The notes under the pieces were generated by a model. The model was not told the origin of the DNA and ran no database searches. It saw only the letters and a list, made by a program, of their open reading frames with translations. 64,000 nt of DNA, from contig NZ_JBOCEG010000005.1 of the NCBI RefSeq assembly GCF_050586465.1, positions 186,001 to 250,000 on the forward strand. Direction: 5' to 3'. The translations under genes and the position numbers were made by a program. The stretch's first letter is position 1. Each line of letters starts with the position of its first letter. This DNA comes from CAJXYS01 sp913063035 (GTDB taxonomy: Bacteria; Pseudomonadota; Alphaproteobacteria; Rhodobacterales; Rhodobacteraceae). Positions 41,466 to 52,524 of this stretch are shown piece by piece.

Positions 41466-41867
41466 TCAGAGCCAGTCGCGCAGGATCGGGATCAGGGGGA
41501 TGTCCGCCGGCGGCATCGGGTAGTCGCGCAGCGCCTGCTTGCGCACCCAGGCCATCGCCTGGTCCTCGCGCGCGTGCGGCGTGCCCTGCCATTTCCGGCA
41601 GGCGAAGAGCGGCATCAGCAGGTGGAAGTCGTCATAGCCGTGGCTGGCGAAGGTCAGCGGCGCCAGGCAGCTTTCCCAGGTGTTGATGCCAAGCTCTTCC
41701 TCCAGTTCGCGGATCAGCGCGGCCTCGGGGGTTTCGCCGGGTTCCACCTTGCCGCCCGGGAATTCCCAGAGCCCGGCCATGGATTTTCCCGCGGGACGCT
41801 GGGTCAGCAGCACGCGGCCGTCTGCGTCGATCAGCGCGACGGCCGAGACCAGAACGGTTTTCTTCAT
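41466..41867 (-). CDS. mutT: Nudix hydrolase, MutT-type 8-oxo-dGTP diphosphatase
   Basis: A 133-residue Nudix protein. The box GGKVEPGETPEAALIRELEE (from residue 38) continues to ELG and holds all catalytic glutamates. The short length and sequence around it match MutT, which removes 8-oxo-dGTP to prevent transversions. The start overlaps the argJ stop by four bases, so it is co-translated as the last gene of ppi-argJ-mutT. Confidence 0.92.
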   Translation of the reverse strand: MKKTVLVSAVALIDADGRVLLTQRPAGKSMAGLWEFPGGKVEPGETPEAALIRELEEELGINTWESCLAPLTFASHGYDDFHLLMPLFACRKWQGTPHAREDQAMAWVRKQALRDYPMPPADIPLIPILRDWL

Positions 41868-43246
41868 GAGCGGTAATCGGCGTTGATGGCGATGTACTGG
41901 TGGGTGAGATCGCAGGTCCAGGCGGTGTAGCCCGCCTTGCCGAGCCCCAGGTCGACGCCGATCCGGATCTCGTCGCGCTGCATGTAGGCCGCGCCGTCCG
42001 CCTCGCGGTAACTCTCGGCGACCCAGCCCTTCTCGGCCACGAGGATGTCGCCCAGGCGGATCGTCAGCGCGTCGCGGTCGACCGGCGCACCGGATTTGCC
42101 CACGGCCATGACGATCCGGCCCCAGTTCGGATCCTCGCCCGCCGCCGCGGTCTTCACCAGCGGCGAGTTCGCGATGGCCAGCGCGACCTTGCGCGCCGCG
42201 GTGGGGCTGGTCGCCCCGGTCACGGCCACCTCGATGAATTTCGTCGCGCCCTCGCCGTCGCGGACGACCTGCTTGGCGAGATCCTCCATCACCCCGCGGA
42301 GTGCGGCGGCAAAGGCGCGGCCCGCCGCCGACCGTGCCGAAGTGATCGGCGCCATGTCGGCCTTGCCCGTGGCCGCCAGAAGCAGCGTGTCCGAGGTGGA
42401 GGTATCGCCGTCCACGGTGATCGCGTTGAAGGTGGGACCGGTCAGGTTGGACAGCATAGATTGCAGGACCGGCTGTTCGATCTTCGCATCGGTGAAGATG
42501 AAGACCAGCATGGTCGCCATATCGGGCGCGATCATGCCCGAGCCCTTGGCGATCCCGGCGATACGGATCGGCGCGCCGCCGATCTCGAGCTCGGCCGACG
42601 CGCCCTTCGGGTAGGTGTCGGTCGTCATGATCGCGCGCGCGGCGTCTTCCAGCCCGCCCGCGCCGAGCCCGGCCTTCAGATCGGCGATGGCGCCGGTGAC
42701 CTTCTCGACCGGCAGCGGTTCGCCGATCACGCCGGTGGAGGCCGTGAAGACGTGGCGCACCGGCACGTCCAGCGCCTTGGCCGCGCCCGAGGTCACCGCC
42801 TGAACCGCCGCCGCGCCGGCCGCGCCGGTGAAGGCGTTGGAGTTGCCGGAATTGACGAGGATCGCGAAGCCGCCCTTGCCTGCACCCTTCCCGGCCAGGC
42901 CGGCGATCTTGGCCTCGCAGTCCAGCACGGCCGCCGATCGGGTCGCCGATTTGGTGAAGACGCCGGCCATCGACGTGCCCGGCGCGAGACGCGCCAGCAT
43001 CACGTCGGTCCGGTCGGCATAGCGCACGCCGGCCGCGGTGGCCGAAAGCGCGACCCCCGCGATCGAGGGCAGCGGGGGAAAGCCGCCGGCGGGTGCCAGC
43101 GGCGACACGTCCGGCGCCGCGGGGGCGGCGCCGGCCTTCAGTTTCTTGCGCAGCTTGGCGGCCTTGCGCTTCAGCTTGCGGATTTCCGCCTTCAGATCCT
43201 TGATCTTCGTCTTCGCGGTCCCGCTCTTCCCGGTCTTGGCGGCCAT
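41864..43246 (-). CDS. argJ: Bifunctional ornithine acetyltransferase / N-acetylglutamate synthase with basic N-terminal extension
   Basis: ArgJ moves the acetyl group from acetylornithine to glutamate in arginine synthesis. The 460-residue protein contains GVFTKSATRSAAV, LVNSGNSNAFTG and the self-cleavage site KGSGMIAPDMATML with nucleophile Thr245. The normal start would be near VSPLAPAGGFPPLP; here about 46 residues precede it, with 13 lysines in residues 4-37 in a heptad-like coiled-coil pattern, then an Ala/Pro linker. An AAAGGG ribosome site supports the ATG at 43246; a GTG at the VSPLAP position is the alternative. It lies 18 bases after ppi. Confidence 0.93.
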   Translation of the reverse strand: MAAKTGKSGTAKTKIKDLKAEIRKLKRKAAKLRKKLKAGAAPAAPDVSPLAPAGGFPPLPSIAGVALSATAAGVRYADRTDVMLARLAPGTSMAGVFTKSATRSAAVLDCEAKIAGLAGKGAGKGGFAILVNSGNSNAFTGAAGAAAVQAVTSGAAKALDVPVRHVFTASTGVIGEPLPVEKVTGAIADLKAGLGAGGLEDAARAIMTTDTYPKGASAELEIGGAPIRIAGIAKGSGMIAPDMATMLVFIFTDAKIEQPVLQSMLSNLTGPTFNAITVDGDTSTSDTLLLAATGKADMAPITSARSAAGRAFAAALRGVMEDLAKQVVRDGEGATKFIEVAVTGATSPTAARKVALAIANSPLVKTAAAGEDPNWGRIVMAVGKSGAPVDRDALTIRLGDILVAEKGWVAESYREADGAAYMQRDEIRIGVDLGLGKAGYTAWTCDLTHQYIAINADYRS

Positions 43247-43264
43247 GCCACGCCCTTTCGCGCC

Positions 43265-44119
43265 TTACTCCTGATCGAACACCGTTACATCGCGGATGAC
43301 CGAGGGATCAATATCCACGTCGGCGCGCTCGATCTCGGCGGCCTCCGTCAGGGCGGTCACGGCCTGGTCCAGCTTCTGGCCCTGCAACTCCCCGAGGATG
43401 TCGGCCCGCACCTCTTCGAGGGCCGGGGCTTCCTTCTGCCGGGTGTCGTTCAGCTTGATGACATGCCAGCCGAACTGGGTCTGGACCGGGCCGGCCACGG
43501 CGCCGGTTTCCATCTCGAGCACCGCTTCCTCGAAGGGCGCGACCATCATGCCCTCGGAAAACCAGCCCAGCTCGCCGCCGCGCGGCCCCGACGGGCCGGT
43601 GGACCGCTCCTGCGCCAGCGCGGCGAAATCGCCGCCATCCTCGAGCAGGCCCAGGATTTCCCGCGCTTCGTCCTCGGTCTCCACGAGAATGTGAGAGGCG
43701 TTGTATTCCGTGCCCGCCGCCGCGTCGGCATAGCGGGCCCGGTAGGCTTCCTCGATCTCGGCCTCGGACACTTCCTGTCCGCTCAGGCGCTGGATCATCT
43801 CGCTGGCGAGGAAGGCGCGGCGCTCGTTCTCGAAGGCGCGTTCCTGCTTGGCGTTCAGGTCGCCCTCGATCTCCTGCTGGAGCACGGTCTGCTGCACAAG
43901 CTGGTCCAGCATGCCGTTGAACAGAACCTCGTCGGGCAGGTTCTGGTACTGCTCGGGCAGACGTTCGCGCAGGGCGACCAGGTGACCGAGCGTGATCTCG
44001 GTTCCGTTCACCGTCGCCAGCACGGTGCCCGGCGCCGGCGTCTCCTGCGCCGTCGCAGCCGATGCCGCCAGGCCGGCGGCCAGCGCGGCGCCCGCAACCA
44101 GTTTCGACAGTCTTGCCAT
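43265..44119 (-). CDS. Periplasmic parvulin-type peptidylprolyl isomerase
   Basis: A 284-residue PpiC/SurA-like foldase. It has a Sec signal peptide (MARLSKLVAGAALAAGLAA, cleavage near residue 25), a SurA-like N-terminal helical region and a central parvulin domain with ASHILVETEDEAREIL, RGGELGWFSEGMM and FGWHVIKLND. It assists folding of exported proteins. A GGAGGA ribosome site fixes the ATG at 44119; a longer frame to 44497 is spurious. It is divergent from secA, the export motor, and first in an operon with argJ and mutT. Confidence 0.93.
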   Translation of the reverse strand: MARLSKLVAGAALAAGLAASAATAQETPAPGTVLATVNGTEITLGHLVALRERLPEQYQNLPDEVLFNGMLDQLVQQTVLQQEIEGDLNAKQERAFENERRAFLASEMIQRLSGQEVSEAEIEEAYRARYADAAAGTEYNASHILVETEDEAREILGLLEDGGDFAALAQERSTGPSGPRGGELGWFSEGMMVAPFEEAVLEMETGAVAGPVQTQFGWHVIKLNDTRQKEAPALEEVRADILGELQGQKLDQAVTALTEAAEIERADVDIDPSVIRDVTVFDQE

Positions 44120-44185
44120 GGGAATTCCTCCTCTCCGGGCCGCGTGCGGACCCTGTCGCACGGGCGTCCTGACCGGCGCGGTCCG

Positions 44186-44214
44186 TTGACACCCATTCCG
44201 AGGCCCCTTACATG
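44186..44214 (+). promoter_or_regulatory. Candidate promoter for secA
   Basis: A perfect TTGACA at 44186-44191 is followed after 17 bases by TACATG (44209-44214). The -10 match is only moderate. This would give a leader of roughly 110 bases before the secA ATG. Confidence 0.4.
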
Positions 44215-44329
44215 CGATCACGGTCGCACGGTCCGGGACCAGCCTCTCACCGCACCTTGTATGTATAGCGGAAAGCGGGGACAACCGGGTCCGGTACACG
44301 AAGCCGTCAGGGCGGAGAGAAAGGCAGAC

Positions 44330-47056
<2,727 letters not shown>

Positions 47057-47278
47057 CCGAAGCCGGAGGGCCGTCCGAATGTGGCGGAACCGTGTCACAG
47101 GTCTCGTGGGTGCCGGTCCCGGGTCCACAAGATATCTGATTCCGGGGGACGTTCCGGGCCAGATATGCGGTGCGCGCTCAGAAACCGCGACCACAAAAAG
47201 ACCTAAATTGTTTCAATCTCTTCTCCGATTGTTATCGGCATACTGGACCCAACGCGGAATTGGATCTGGAGTCGAAAC
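47057..47278. other. Intergenic region between secA and the exported-protein pair
   Basis: This 222-base gap turns AT-rich over its last 90 bases. It holds CCGAT-TGTT-ATCGG (47225-47238), a short perfect hairpin or dyad, and ATATCTG/CAGATAT (47132-47138, 47160-47166) inverted around 21 nt. No clear promoter or T-run terminator for secA is recognisable, though the AT-rich part probably contains the promoter of the next gene. Confidence 0.4.
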
Positions 47279-48493
47279 ATGCGCCTTTCCGAGCGCAAGC
47301 TGGCAATCCTGACAGGGGTCTTCTTCGCCGTCGCGATGACGAACGTCTCGCAGAACGGCGACGCGGCCATCGCCTTCCTGGCGCGGATGGCCGATCAGCC
47401 GCAATTCGTGGCCGACACCTCTGCCCCGCAGGTCGAGGCGCAGGCCCGCCAGGCCGGGACCGCCCGCGAGACCGCCGCGGGCCAGGTCCGCCAGCCGGCC
47501 GTTCCGGACAGCGCCGGGATCCGCACCGGCGACATGACCGATCCGAACCCGCGCCGCAGCCCGACCATGCTGGACCTGAGCCAGATCGAAACCGGGTCGA
47601 TCATCGACTCGCCGGCGGATCTGGCCGACAAGGTCGACCCGATCCTGACCTTCGATCCCGAGGGCGGCGCGCTGATGCTGCCCCGCGACGTCATGCTGCC
47701 CGCCGCCACCCTGCCCGACCGCATGTCCGGCCTGCCCGCGCGCGTCGCGGCGCTGCAGTTCGACCCGACGCGCCCGATCAGCGACGCCCAGCGCGCGCTG
47801 AGCCCTTATGGCATGCCCTGTTCGATCTCGCTGGCGGCCTCGGTCCGGCCCGGCGCGCTGGTCTCGGTCACGCTGGATGCGCCCTGCCACCCGCGCTCGC
47901 GCGTCGAGATCAGCCATGACGGGCTGGCCGTCGCGTCGCGGACCAATATCTATGGCGGGCTCCATGTCCTCGTGCCCGCGATGGCCCGGCAGGCAAGGAT
48001 CGTGGCCCGCCTGCCCAGCGGTCAGACCGCATCCATCGTCACCCATGTCCCGGACATGGACAGGATCCAGCGCGTGGCGCTGCAATGGCGCGGGTCCGCC
48101 GATCTCGATCTGCACGCGCTCGAATTCGGCGCGACCGGGACCGATACCGGCCATGTCTGGGCCGGCAACGCGCGCAGCGCCGATCATGCCGTGCGGGTCG
48201 GCGGCGGCTTCCTGACCGTGCTGGGCGATCCCGACGTGGCCGACCCGATGATGGCCGAGGTCTACACCCTGCCGATGACCGACTGGACACCCGCCGGCAC
48301 CGTGCGCATGGAAGTCGAGGCCAGCGCGGAGGACGATGACTGCGCCGTCGAGATCGACGCCATGACGCTGATCCGGGCACCGGGCGCCGAGAACTCGGAT
48401 GTCGGCCTGCGCTTTGCGCTGCCGCCCTGCGGCGGCAAGGAGCCTCTCGTCTTGAAAAACGCCGTCCCAGACCTGAAGATCGCCCGGAACTGA
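47279..48493 (+). CDS. Exported or membrane-anchored protein of unknown function
   Basis: A 404-residue protein I cannot assign. It starts with a short basic stretch and one hydrophobic segment (about 8-22), so it is likely anchored in or exported across the inner membrane. Residues 40-110 are rich in Ala, Gln, Pro and Thr and look disordered. The C-terminal 230 residues look folded and beta-rich, with four cysteines (in MPCSIS, APCHPR, DDCAVE, PPCGGK) that could form two disulfides, and a segment LQWRGSADLDLHALEFGA. I recall similar Rhodobacteraceae proteins labelled translocase, perhaps only from lying near secA. A GGAG ribosome site precedes the ATG; the next gene follows after 18 bases. 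Confidence 0.7.
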   Translation: MRLSERKLAILTGVFFAVAMTNVSQNGDAAIAFLARMADQPQFVADTSAPQVEAQARQAGTARETAAGQVRQPAVPDSAGIRTGDMTDPNPRRSPTMLDLSQIETGSIIDSPADLADKVDPILTFDPEGGALMLPRDVMLPAATLPDRMSGLPARVAALQFDPTRPISDAQRALSPYGMPCSISLAASVRPGALVSVTLDAPCHPRSRVEISHDGLAVASRTNIYGGLHVLVPAMARQARIVARLPSGQTASIVTHVPDMDRIQRVALQWRGSADLDLHALEFGATGTDTGHVWAGNARSADHAVRVGGGFLTVLGDPDVADPMMAEVYTLPMTDWTPAGTVRMEVEASAEDDDCAVEIDAMTLIRAPGAENSDVGLRFALPPCGGKEPLVLKNAVPDLKIARN

Positions 48494-48511
48494 TCCTGAT
48501 CCGAACCCCTG

Positions 48512-50083
48512 GTGCGACCCTTGTTTTCCCGTTTGGCGGCGCTCGCCGTCCTTGTACTGAGTCTCTCGGCCGCGCCGCTCCGCGCCCAGGACGTCACCTT
48601 GACCGCGCGCGACGGCAGTCTCAGCCTGCCGGGCACGCTGCTGCAATACGACGGTGAGTTCTACCGCATCGACACGCGCTACGGGCCGATGACGCTGGCC
48701 GCCGACGGCGTCCGGTGCAGCGGTCCGGGCTGTCCCGGCCCGGGGGATGCCGTCGCGCGGGTGGCGATCTCGGGTGCCCGGCAGATGGGGCTGGTGCTGA
48801 TGCCCGCCTTCATCGAGGGCTATGCCCGCCAGCACGGCCTGACCGCGGTCAAGCGGATCGACGACGAGACCCATTTCAGCTACGCGCTCCGGGCCGGCGA
48901 CGGCACGCCCGTGGCCGAGATCGCGATCCGCGCCAGCACCACGGACGAGGGGATCGCCGACCTGGTCGCCGCCGAAGCCGACCTCGCGCTTGCGCTGCGC
49001 CCGGTCACCGCGGCCGAGGCCGGGATGGCCCGCGAGGCCGGGATCGGAGAGCTGACCGACCCCCGCCGCGCGCGGATCGTGGGACTCGACGCGCTGGTGG
49101 CGGTCGTGGCGCCGGAGAACCCGGTCACGGCCCTGACGGTGGCCGAGCTGTCGGCGATCTTCAGCGGCGAGATCCGCAACTGGCGCGATCTGGGCGGGCC
49201 CGACGCCCCCGTCATCCCCGTGATCCGCGCGGGCGGTGCGGGGCAGACGCGGCTGCTGGCGGCGCGGTTCCCCGGGGCGGGCGGCATCACCGCCGGGCCG
49301 CACCTGTCCTACGCGCCCTCGGCCCCGGCCCTGTCGGACCGGGTGGCCGCCGATCCCTTTGCCATCGGGCTCGTCAGCTATTCCGAGATCGGCAATGCCA
49401 GGCCGCTGGCCATCGCGGGCGCGTGCGGCTTTCGCATCGCGCCCGATCCGGCGGCGATCAAGGCAGAGGACTATCCCCTGACCGAACGGCTCCGGGTCTA
49501 TACGCCCGCGCGCCGGCTGCCCCGTTTCGCGCGCCAGTTGCTGGCCTATCTCGAAACCGAGGCCGCGCAGGCGCTGGTGCCGGCCACGGGATTCGTCGGG
49601 CAGGCGGTCACGCCGGTGCCGCTCGGCCGGGACGGTCAGCGGCTGGCCAAGGCGGTGACCGCCCTCGATGCCGAAACCGGTCTTGCGGAATTGCGCGAGA
49701 TGCTCGCCACGCGCGGCCAGGCGCAGCGGCTGTCGGCCGGGTTCCGCTTCGAGGACGGCACGGCCACGCTCGACCCGCGGGCAGAGGTCAATGTCCGGCT
49801 TCTGGGCGACCGGATCGCGGCCGGCCGCTATGACGGCAAGACGCTGATCTTCGCGGGGTTCTCGGACTCTGCCGGCGGCGCGGCGGTCAACCTGCGGCTT
49901 TCGCGGGACCGGGCGGCCGCCGCGCGCGACGCCGTGCTTGCGGCGGCGGGCGATGGCGAGCCGTCGCGGCTGGCGGTCCGCGCCGTCGGGTTCGGAGAGC
50001 TCTCGCCCATTGCCTGCGATGACTCGGACTGGGGACGGCGGCTGAACCGGCGGGTCGAGGTCTGGCTCGCCGATCAGAGATAA
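48512..50083 (+). CDS. PstS-like substrate-binding domain fused to OmpA domain
   Basis: A 523-residue exported protein. After a signal peptide (LAALAVLVLSLSAAPLRAQ) comes a region of about 60 residues, then a PBP-like domain of phosphate-binding type (VAVVAPENPVTALTVAELSA; IFSGEIRNWRDLGGPDAPV; VIPVIRAGGAGQTRLL) at about 80-360, and a C-terminal OmpA/MotB domain (residues 400-520; LIFAGFSDSAGG and LNRRVEVWLADQ) expected to bind peptidoglycan. It lacks its own transporter genes. The GTG at 48512 gives the signal peptide; TTG at 48521 is an alternative. Its last 10 bases overlap convergent radC. Confidence 0.85.
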   Translation: MRPLFSRLAALAVLVLSLSAAPLRAQDVTLTARDGSLSLPGTLLQYDGEFYRIDTRYGPMTLAADGVRCSGPGCPGPGDAVARVAISGARQMGLVLMPAFIEGYARQHGLTAVKRIDDETHFSYALRAGDGTPVAEIAIRASTTDEGIADLVAAEADLALALRPVTAAEAGMAREAGIGELTDPRRARIVGLDALVAVVAPENPVTALTVAELSAIFSGEIRNWRDLGGPDAPVIPVIRAGGAGQTRLLAARFPGAGGITAGPHLSYAPSAPALSDRVAADPFAIGLVSYSEIGNARPLAIAGACGFRIAPDPAAIKAEDYPLTERLRVYTPARRLPRFARQLLAYLETEAAQALVPATGFVGQAVTPVPLGRDGQRLAKAVTALDAETGLAELREMLATRGQAQRLSAGFRFEDGTATLDPRAEVNVRLLGDRIAAGRYDGKTLIFAGFSDSAGGAAVNLRLSRDRAAAARDAVLAAAGDGEPSRLAVRAVGFGELSPIACDDSDWGRRLNRRVEVWLADQR

Positions 50084-50826
50084 CCCTCGGCGCGAAAGCT
50101 GAACTCGCGGCCCTTGCCGATCACCAGGTGATCGTGCACCGTCAGCCCAAGCACCTCGGCCGCGTCGACGATCTGCCGCGTCACGAGGATATCGGCCTCC
50201 GACGGGGTCGGATCCCCCGAGGGATGATTATGCACGAGGATGAGCGCCGAGGCGCTGAGTTCCAGCCCGCGCTTGACCACTTCGCGCGGGTAGACCGGCA
50301 CATGGTCCACCGTGCCGCTGGCCTGCTGCTCGTCGGCGATGAGGATGTTCTTGCGGTCGAGGTAGAGCACCCGGAACTGTTCCGTCTCGCGATGGGCCAT
50401 GCAGGTCCGGCAGTAATGCAGCAACGCGTCCCAGCTGGCGATGACGGCGCGGTCGAGCACGCGGGCGCGCGCCATGCGCTCGGCCGCGGCGGCGACGATC
50501 CTGAGTTCCTGGATCACCGACTCGCCCACACCGGGCAGGGCGGTCAGCCGCGCGGACGGGGCCGCCAGCACCGCGTTGAAATCCCCGAATTCCATCAGCA
50601 GTTGCTTGGCCAGCGGTTTCACGTCGCGGCGCGGAATCGCGCGGAACAGCACCAGTTCCAGCAACTCGTAATCCGGCATGGCCTCGGCGCCGCCCTGCAT
50701 GAAGCGCGCGCGCAACCGCTTGCGATGCGCGACCTGGTGCGGTTCGGGACCGGCCCGGCGCCGGGTCCGAACCGGCTCGAATCCGGGCAGCGGGGCCTCG
50801 GAGAACTGGCGGGGCGGCGGACTCAT
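50074..50826 (-). CDS. radC: RadC/JAB-domain DNA repair-like protein
   Basis: A 250-residue RadC-family protein. An N-terminal helix-hairpin-helix region (LTALPGVGESVIQELRIVAA) precedes a JAMM metal site: HNHPSGDPTPSEAD with the two His and the Asp, plus the upstream Glu in the DHVPVYPREVVKRGLE strand. RadC proteins are associated with recombination and transformation in several bacteria, but their enzymatic role is unproven. A CtrA-type box lies 25 bases before the ATG. It converges on the PBP-OmpA gene with a 10-base overlap of coding ends. Confidence 0.93.
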   Translation of the reverse strand: MSPPPRQFSEAPLPGFEPVRTRRRAGPEPHQVAHRKRLRARFMQGGAEAMPDYELLELVLFRAIPRRDVKPLAKQLLMEFGDFNAVLAAPSARLTALPGVGESVIQELRIVAAAAERMARARVLDRAVIASWDALLHYCRTCMAHRETEQFRVLYLDRKNILIADEQQASGTVDHVPVYPREVVKRGLELSASALILVHNHPSGDPTPSEADILVTRQIVDAAEVLGLTVHDHLVIGKGREFSFRAEGYL

Positions 50827-50850
50827 GGGCCGACGCTCCGTCGATTCCGG

Positions 50851-50866
50851 TTAATGGACCGTTAAA
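50851..50866 (-). promoter_or_regulatory. Full-consensus CtrA-type box before radC
   Basis: Read on the minus strand this is TTAA-CGGTCCA-TTAAC, an exact match to the alphaproteobacterial CtrA pattern TTAA-N7-TTAAC (the final C is at 50850). It ends 25 bases before the radC start codon and is the only feature of the 60-base gap to map. Confidence 0.6.
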
Positions 50867-50886
50867 CCCCGGCGGGCGACGCCGCG

Positions 50887-51699
50887 TCAGCCCCAGGTCG
50901 GATGAAACTTTCCGGCGGGCGAGGGGGTAAAGATCTCTACCCCGTCCGCGGTCACGCCGACGGAATGCTCGAACTGGGCCGAGAGGCTCTTGTCGCGGGT
51001 CACCGCCGTCCAGTCGTCGGCCAGCACCTTGGTCTCGGGGCGGCCCAGGTTCACCATGGGCTCGATGGTGAAGAACATGCCCTCCTCGAGGATGGGTCCG
51101 GTGCCGGGCCGGCCGTAATGCAGGACGTTGGGCGGGGCGTGGAACACCCGGCCCAGCCCGTGCCCGCAGAAGTCCCGCACCACCGACATGCGCTGGGCCT
51201 CGACATAGGCCTGGATGGCATGACCGATATCGCCGAAGGTGTTGCCCGGCCTGACCGCCTCGATGCCCTTCATCAGCGAGTCGTGCGTCACCTGGATCAG
51301 GCGCTCGGCCTTGCGGCTGAGCTTGCCGGCGACATACATCCGGCTGGTGTCGCCGAACCACCCGTCGACGATCACCGTGACGTCGATGTTCAGGATATCG
51401 CCGTCCTTCAGCACCTTGTCGCCGGGAATGCCGTGACAGACCACGTGATTGACGCTGATGCAGGAGGCGTGCCGGTAGCCCTTGTAGCCGATGGTCGCCG
51501 ATTTCGCGCCCGCCGCGTTCACCTTGTCCTCGATGACGCGGTCGATTGCCGCCGTCGTCACGCCGGGCTGCACGACGTAGCAGAGATCGTCGAGGATCTC
51601 GGCGGCGAGCCGCCCTGCCTTGTGCATGCCGTCGAAATCCGCCGCCTCGTGGATGCGGATGCCCTCTTTCGTCACTCTGCCGCGGTGCCGGTCGTCCAC
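50887..51699 (-). CDS. map: Type I methionine aminopeptidase
   Basis: Map removes initiator methionine from nascent proteins. The 270-residue protein has the substrate-site HASCISVNHVVCHGIPG, metal ligands in NIDVTVIVDGWFGDTSRM (two Asp), His in FCGHGLGRVFHAPPN, Glu in FTIEPMVNLG and QFEHSVGV. The start is a GTG at 51699 with an AAGGAG ribosome site eight bases upstream; the open frame continues to 51930 but reads through the sfsA 3' end. It follows sfsA by 50 bases on the same strand. Confidence 0.95.
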   Translation of the reverse strand: MDDRHRGRVTKEGIRIHEAADFDGMHKAGRLAAEILDDLCYVVQPGVTTAAIDRVIEDKVNAAGAKSATIGYKGYRHASCISVNHVVCHGIPGDKVLKDGDILNIDVTVIVDGWFGDTSRMYVAGKLSRKAERLIQVTHDSLMKGIEAVRPGNTFGDIGHAIQAYVEAQRMSVVRDFCGHGLGRVFHAPPNVLHYGRPGTGPILEEGMFFTIEPMVNLGRPETKVLADDWTAVTRDKSLSAQFEHSVGVTADGVEIFTPSPAGKFHPTWG

Positions 51700-51749
51700 G
51701 GGGTCGCTCCTTCGTTGATTTCGCGCCCTAGATAAGGCGAAATGCGCCG

Positions 51750-52478
51750 CTATGCCAGTGGGGGCCGTGCCTGCTGTGCCGGATCGACGGGCAGGGGGGC
51801 CGCGAAACCGACGCCATCGGTGCCGATCCGCGTGCCGAAGGCCAGCATCTCGACGCCCGCCGCCCGCGCGAGATCGAACGCCGCCGCGTAGGCCGGGTCG
51901 ATATCGCCGGCAAGCCGGAACGCGTCGCAATCGGTGCGCTGCACGAGGTAGAGCATCACCGCGCGATGCCCGGCCGCCACCATGTCGGACAGCTCGGCGA
52001 GATGCTTCGCGCCGCGGGCGGTGACGCAGTCGGGGAACTCCGCCCAGCTGCCGTCACGGCGCAGGTGGACGTTCTTGACCTCGACATAGGTGGCGCCCGC
52101 CGGCCCCTCGAGCAGGAAGTCGACCCGGCTGCCCCGGCCGTATTTCACTTCCGGCCGGACGCTGTCATAGCCGGAGAGCCCGGGCACCGCCCGATGCTCC
52201 AGCGCCGCGCGGACGACGCGGTTCGGCACCCCGGTGTCGATGCCGGCGAAATGGCCGCCGCCGAGGTCCACGAGTTTCCACGAGAATTTCAGCTTCTTCT
52301 TCGGATCGTCGTTGGGCTCGACCCAGATGCGGGCGCCAGGATCGGCCAGCCCGAGCATCGCGCCGGGGTTGGGGCAATGGGCGACGGCCTCGGTCCCGTC
52401 CGCGAACCGGATATCGGCCAGGAACCGCTTGTAGCGCCGGATCAGCCGGGCCGGCACGAGAGGGGTTTGAAAGCGCAT
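51750..52478 (-). CDS. sfsA: Sugar fermentation stimulation protein homologue SfsA
   Basis: A 242-residue SfsA-family protein, an OB-fold plus PD-(D/E)XK-like domain; once linked to maltose metabolism and DNA binding, its true role is unclear. Landmarks are RRYKRFLADIRF, HCPNPGAMLGL, SWKLVDLG, the YVEVKNVHLRRDG strand with nuclease-like residues, and FPDCVTARGAKHL. It probably forms a unit with map and is divergent from the CinA/MoaB-type gene, with only 46 bases between starts. Confidence 0.94.
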   Translation of the reverse strand: MRFQTPLVPARLIRRYKRFLADIRFADGTEAVAHCPNPGAMLGLADPGARIWVEPNDDPKKKLKFSWKLVDLGGGHFAGIDTGVPNRVVRAALEHRAVPGLSGYDSVRPEVKYGRGSRVDFLLEGPAGATYVEVKNVHLRRDGSWAEFPDCVTARGAKHLAELSDMVAAGHRAVMLYLVQRTDCDAFRLAGDIDPAYAAAFDLARAAGVEMLAFGTRIGTDGVGFAAPLPVDPAQQARPPLA

Positions 52479-52524
52479 GGCGCGGACCTATACCTGTCCC
52501 GCATGGCAGGCAAGGAGCGGCACG

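Noticed and set aside
41900..44329. Very long plus-strand open frame continuous with secA
   Set aside because: It is antisense to argJ and ppi, whose proteins are clearly recognisable; the SecA family start and ribosome site are at 44330.
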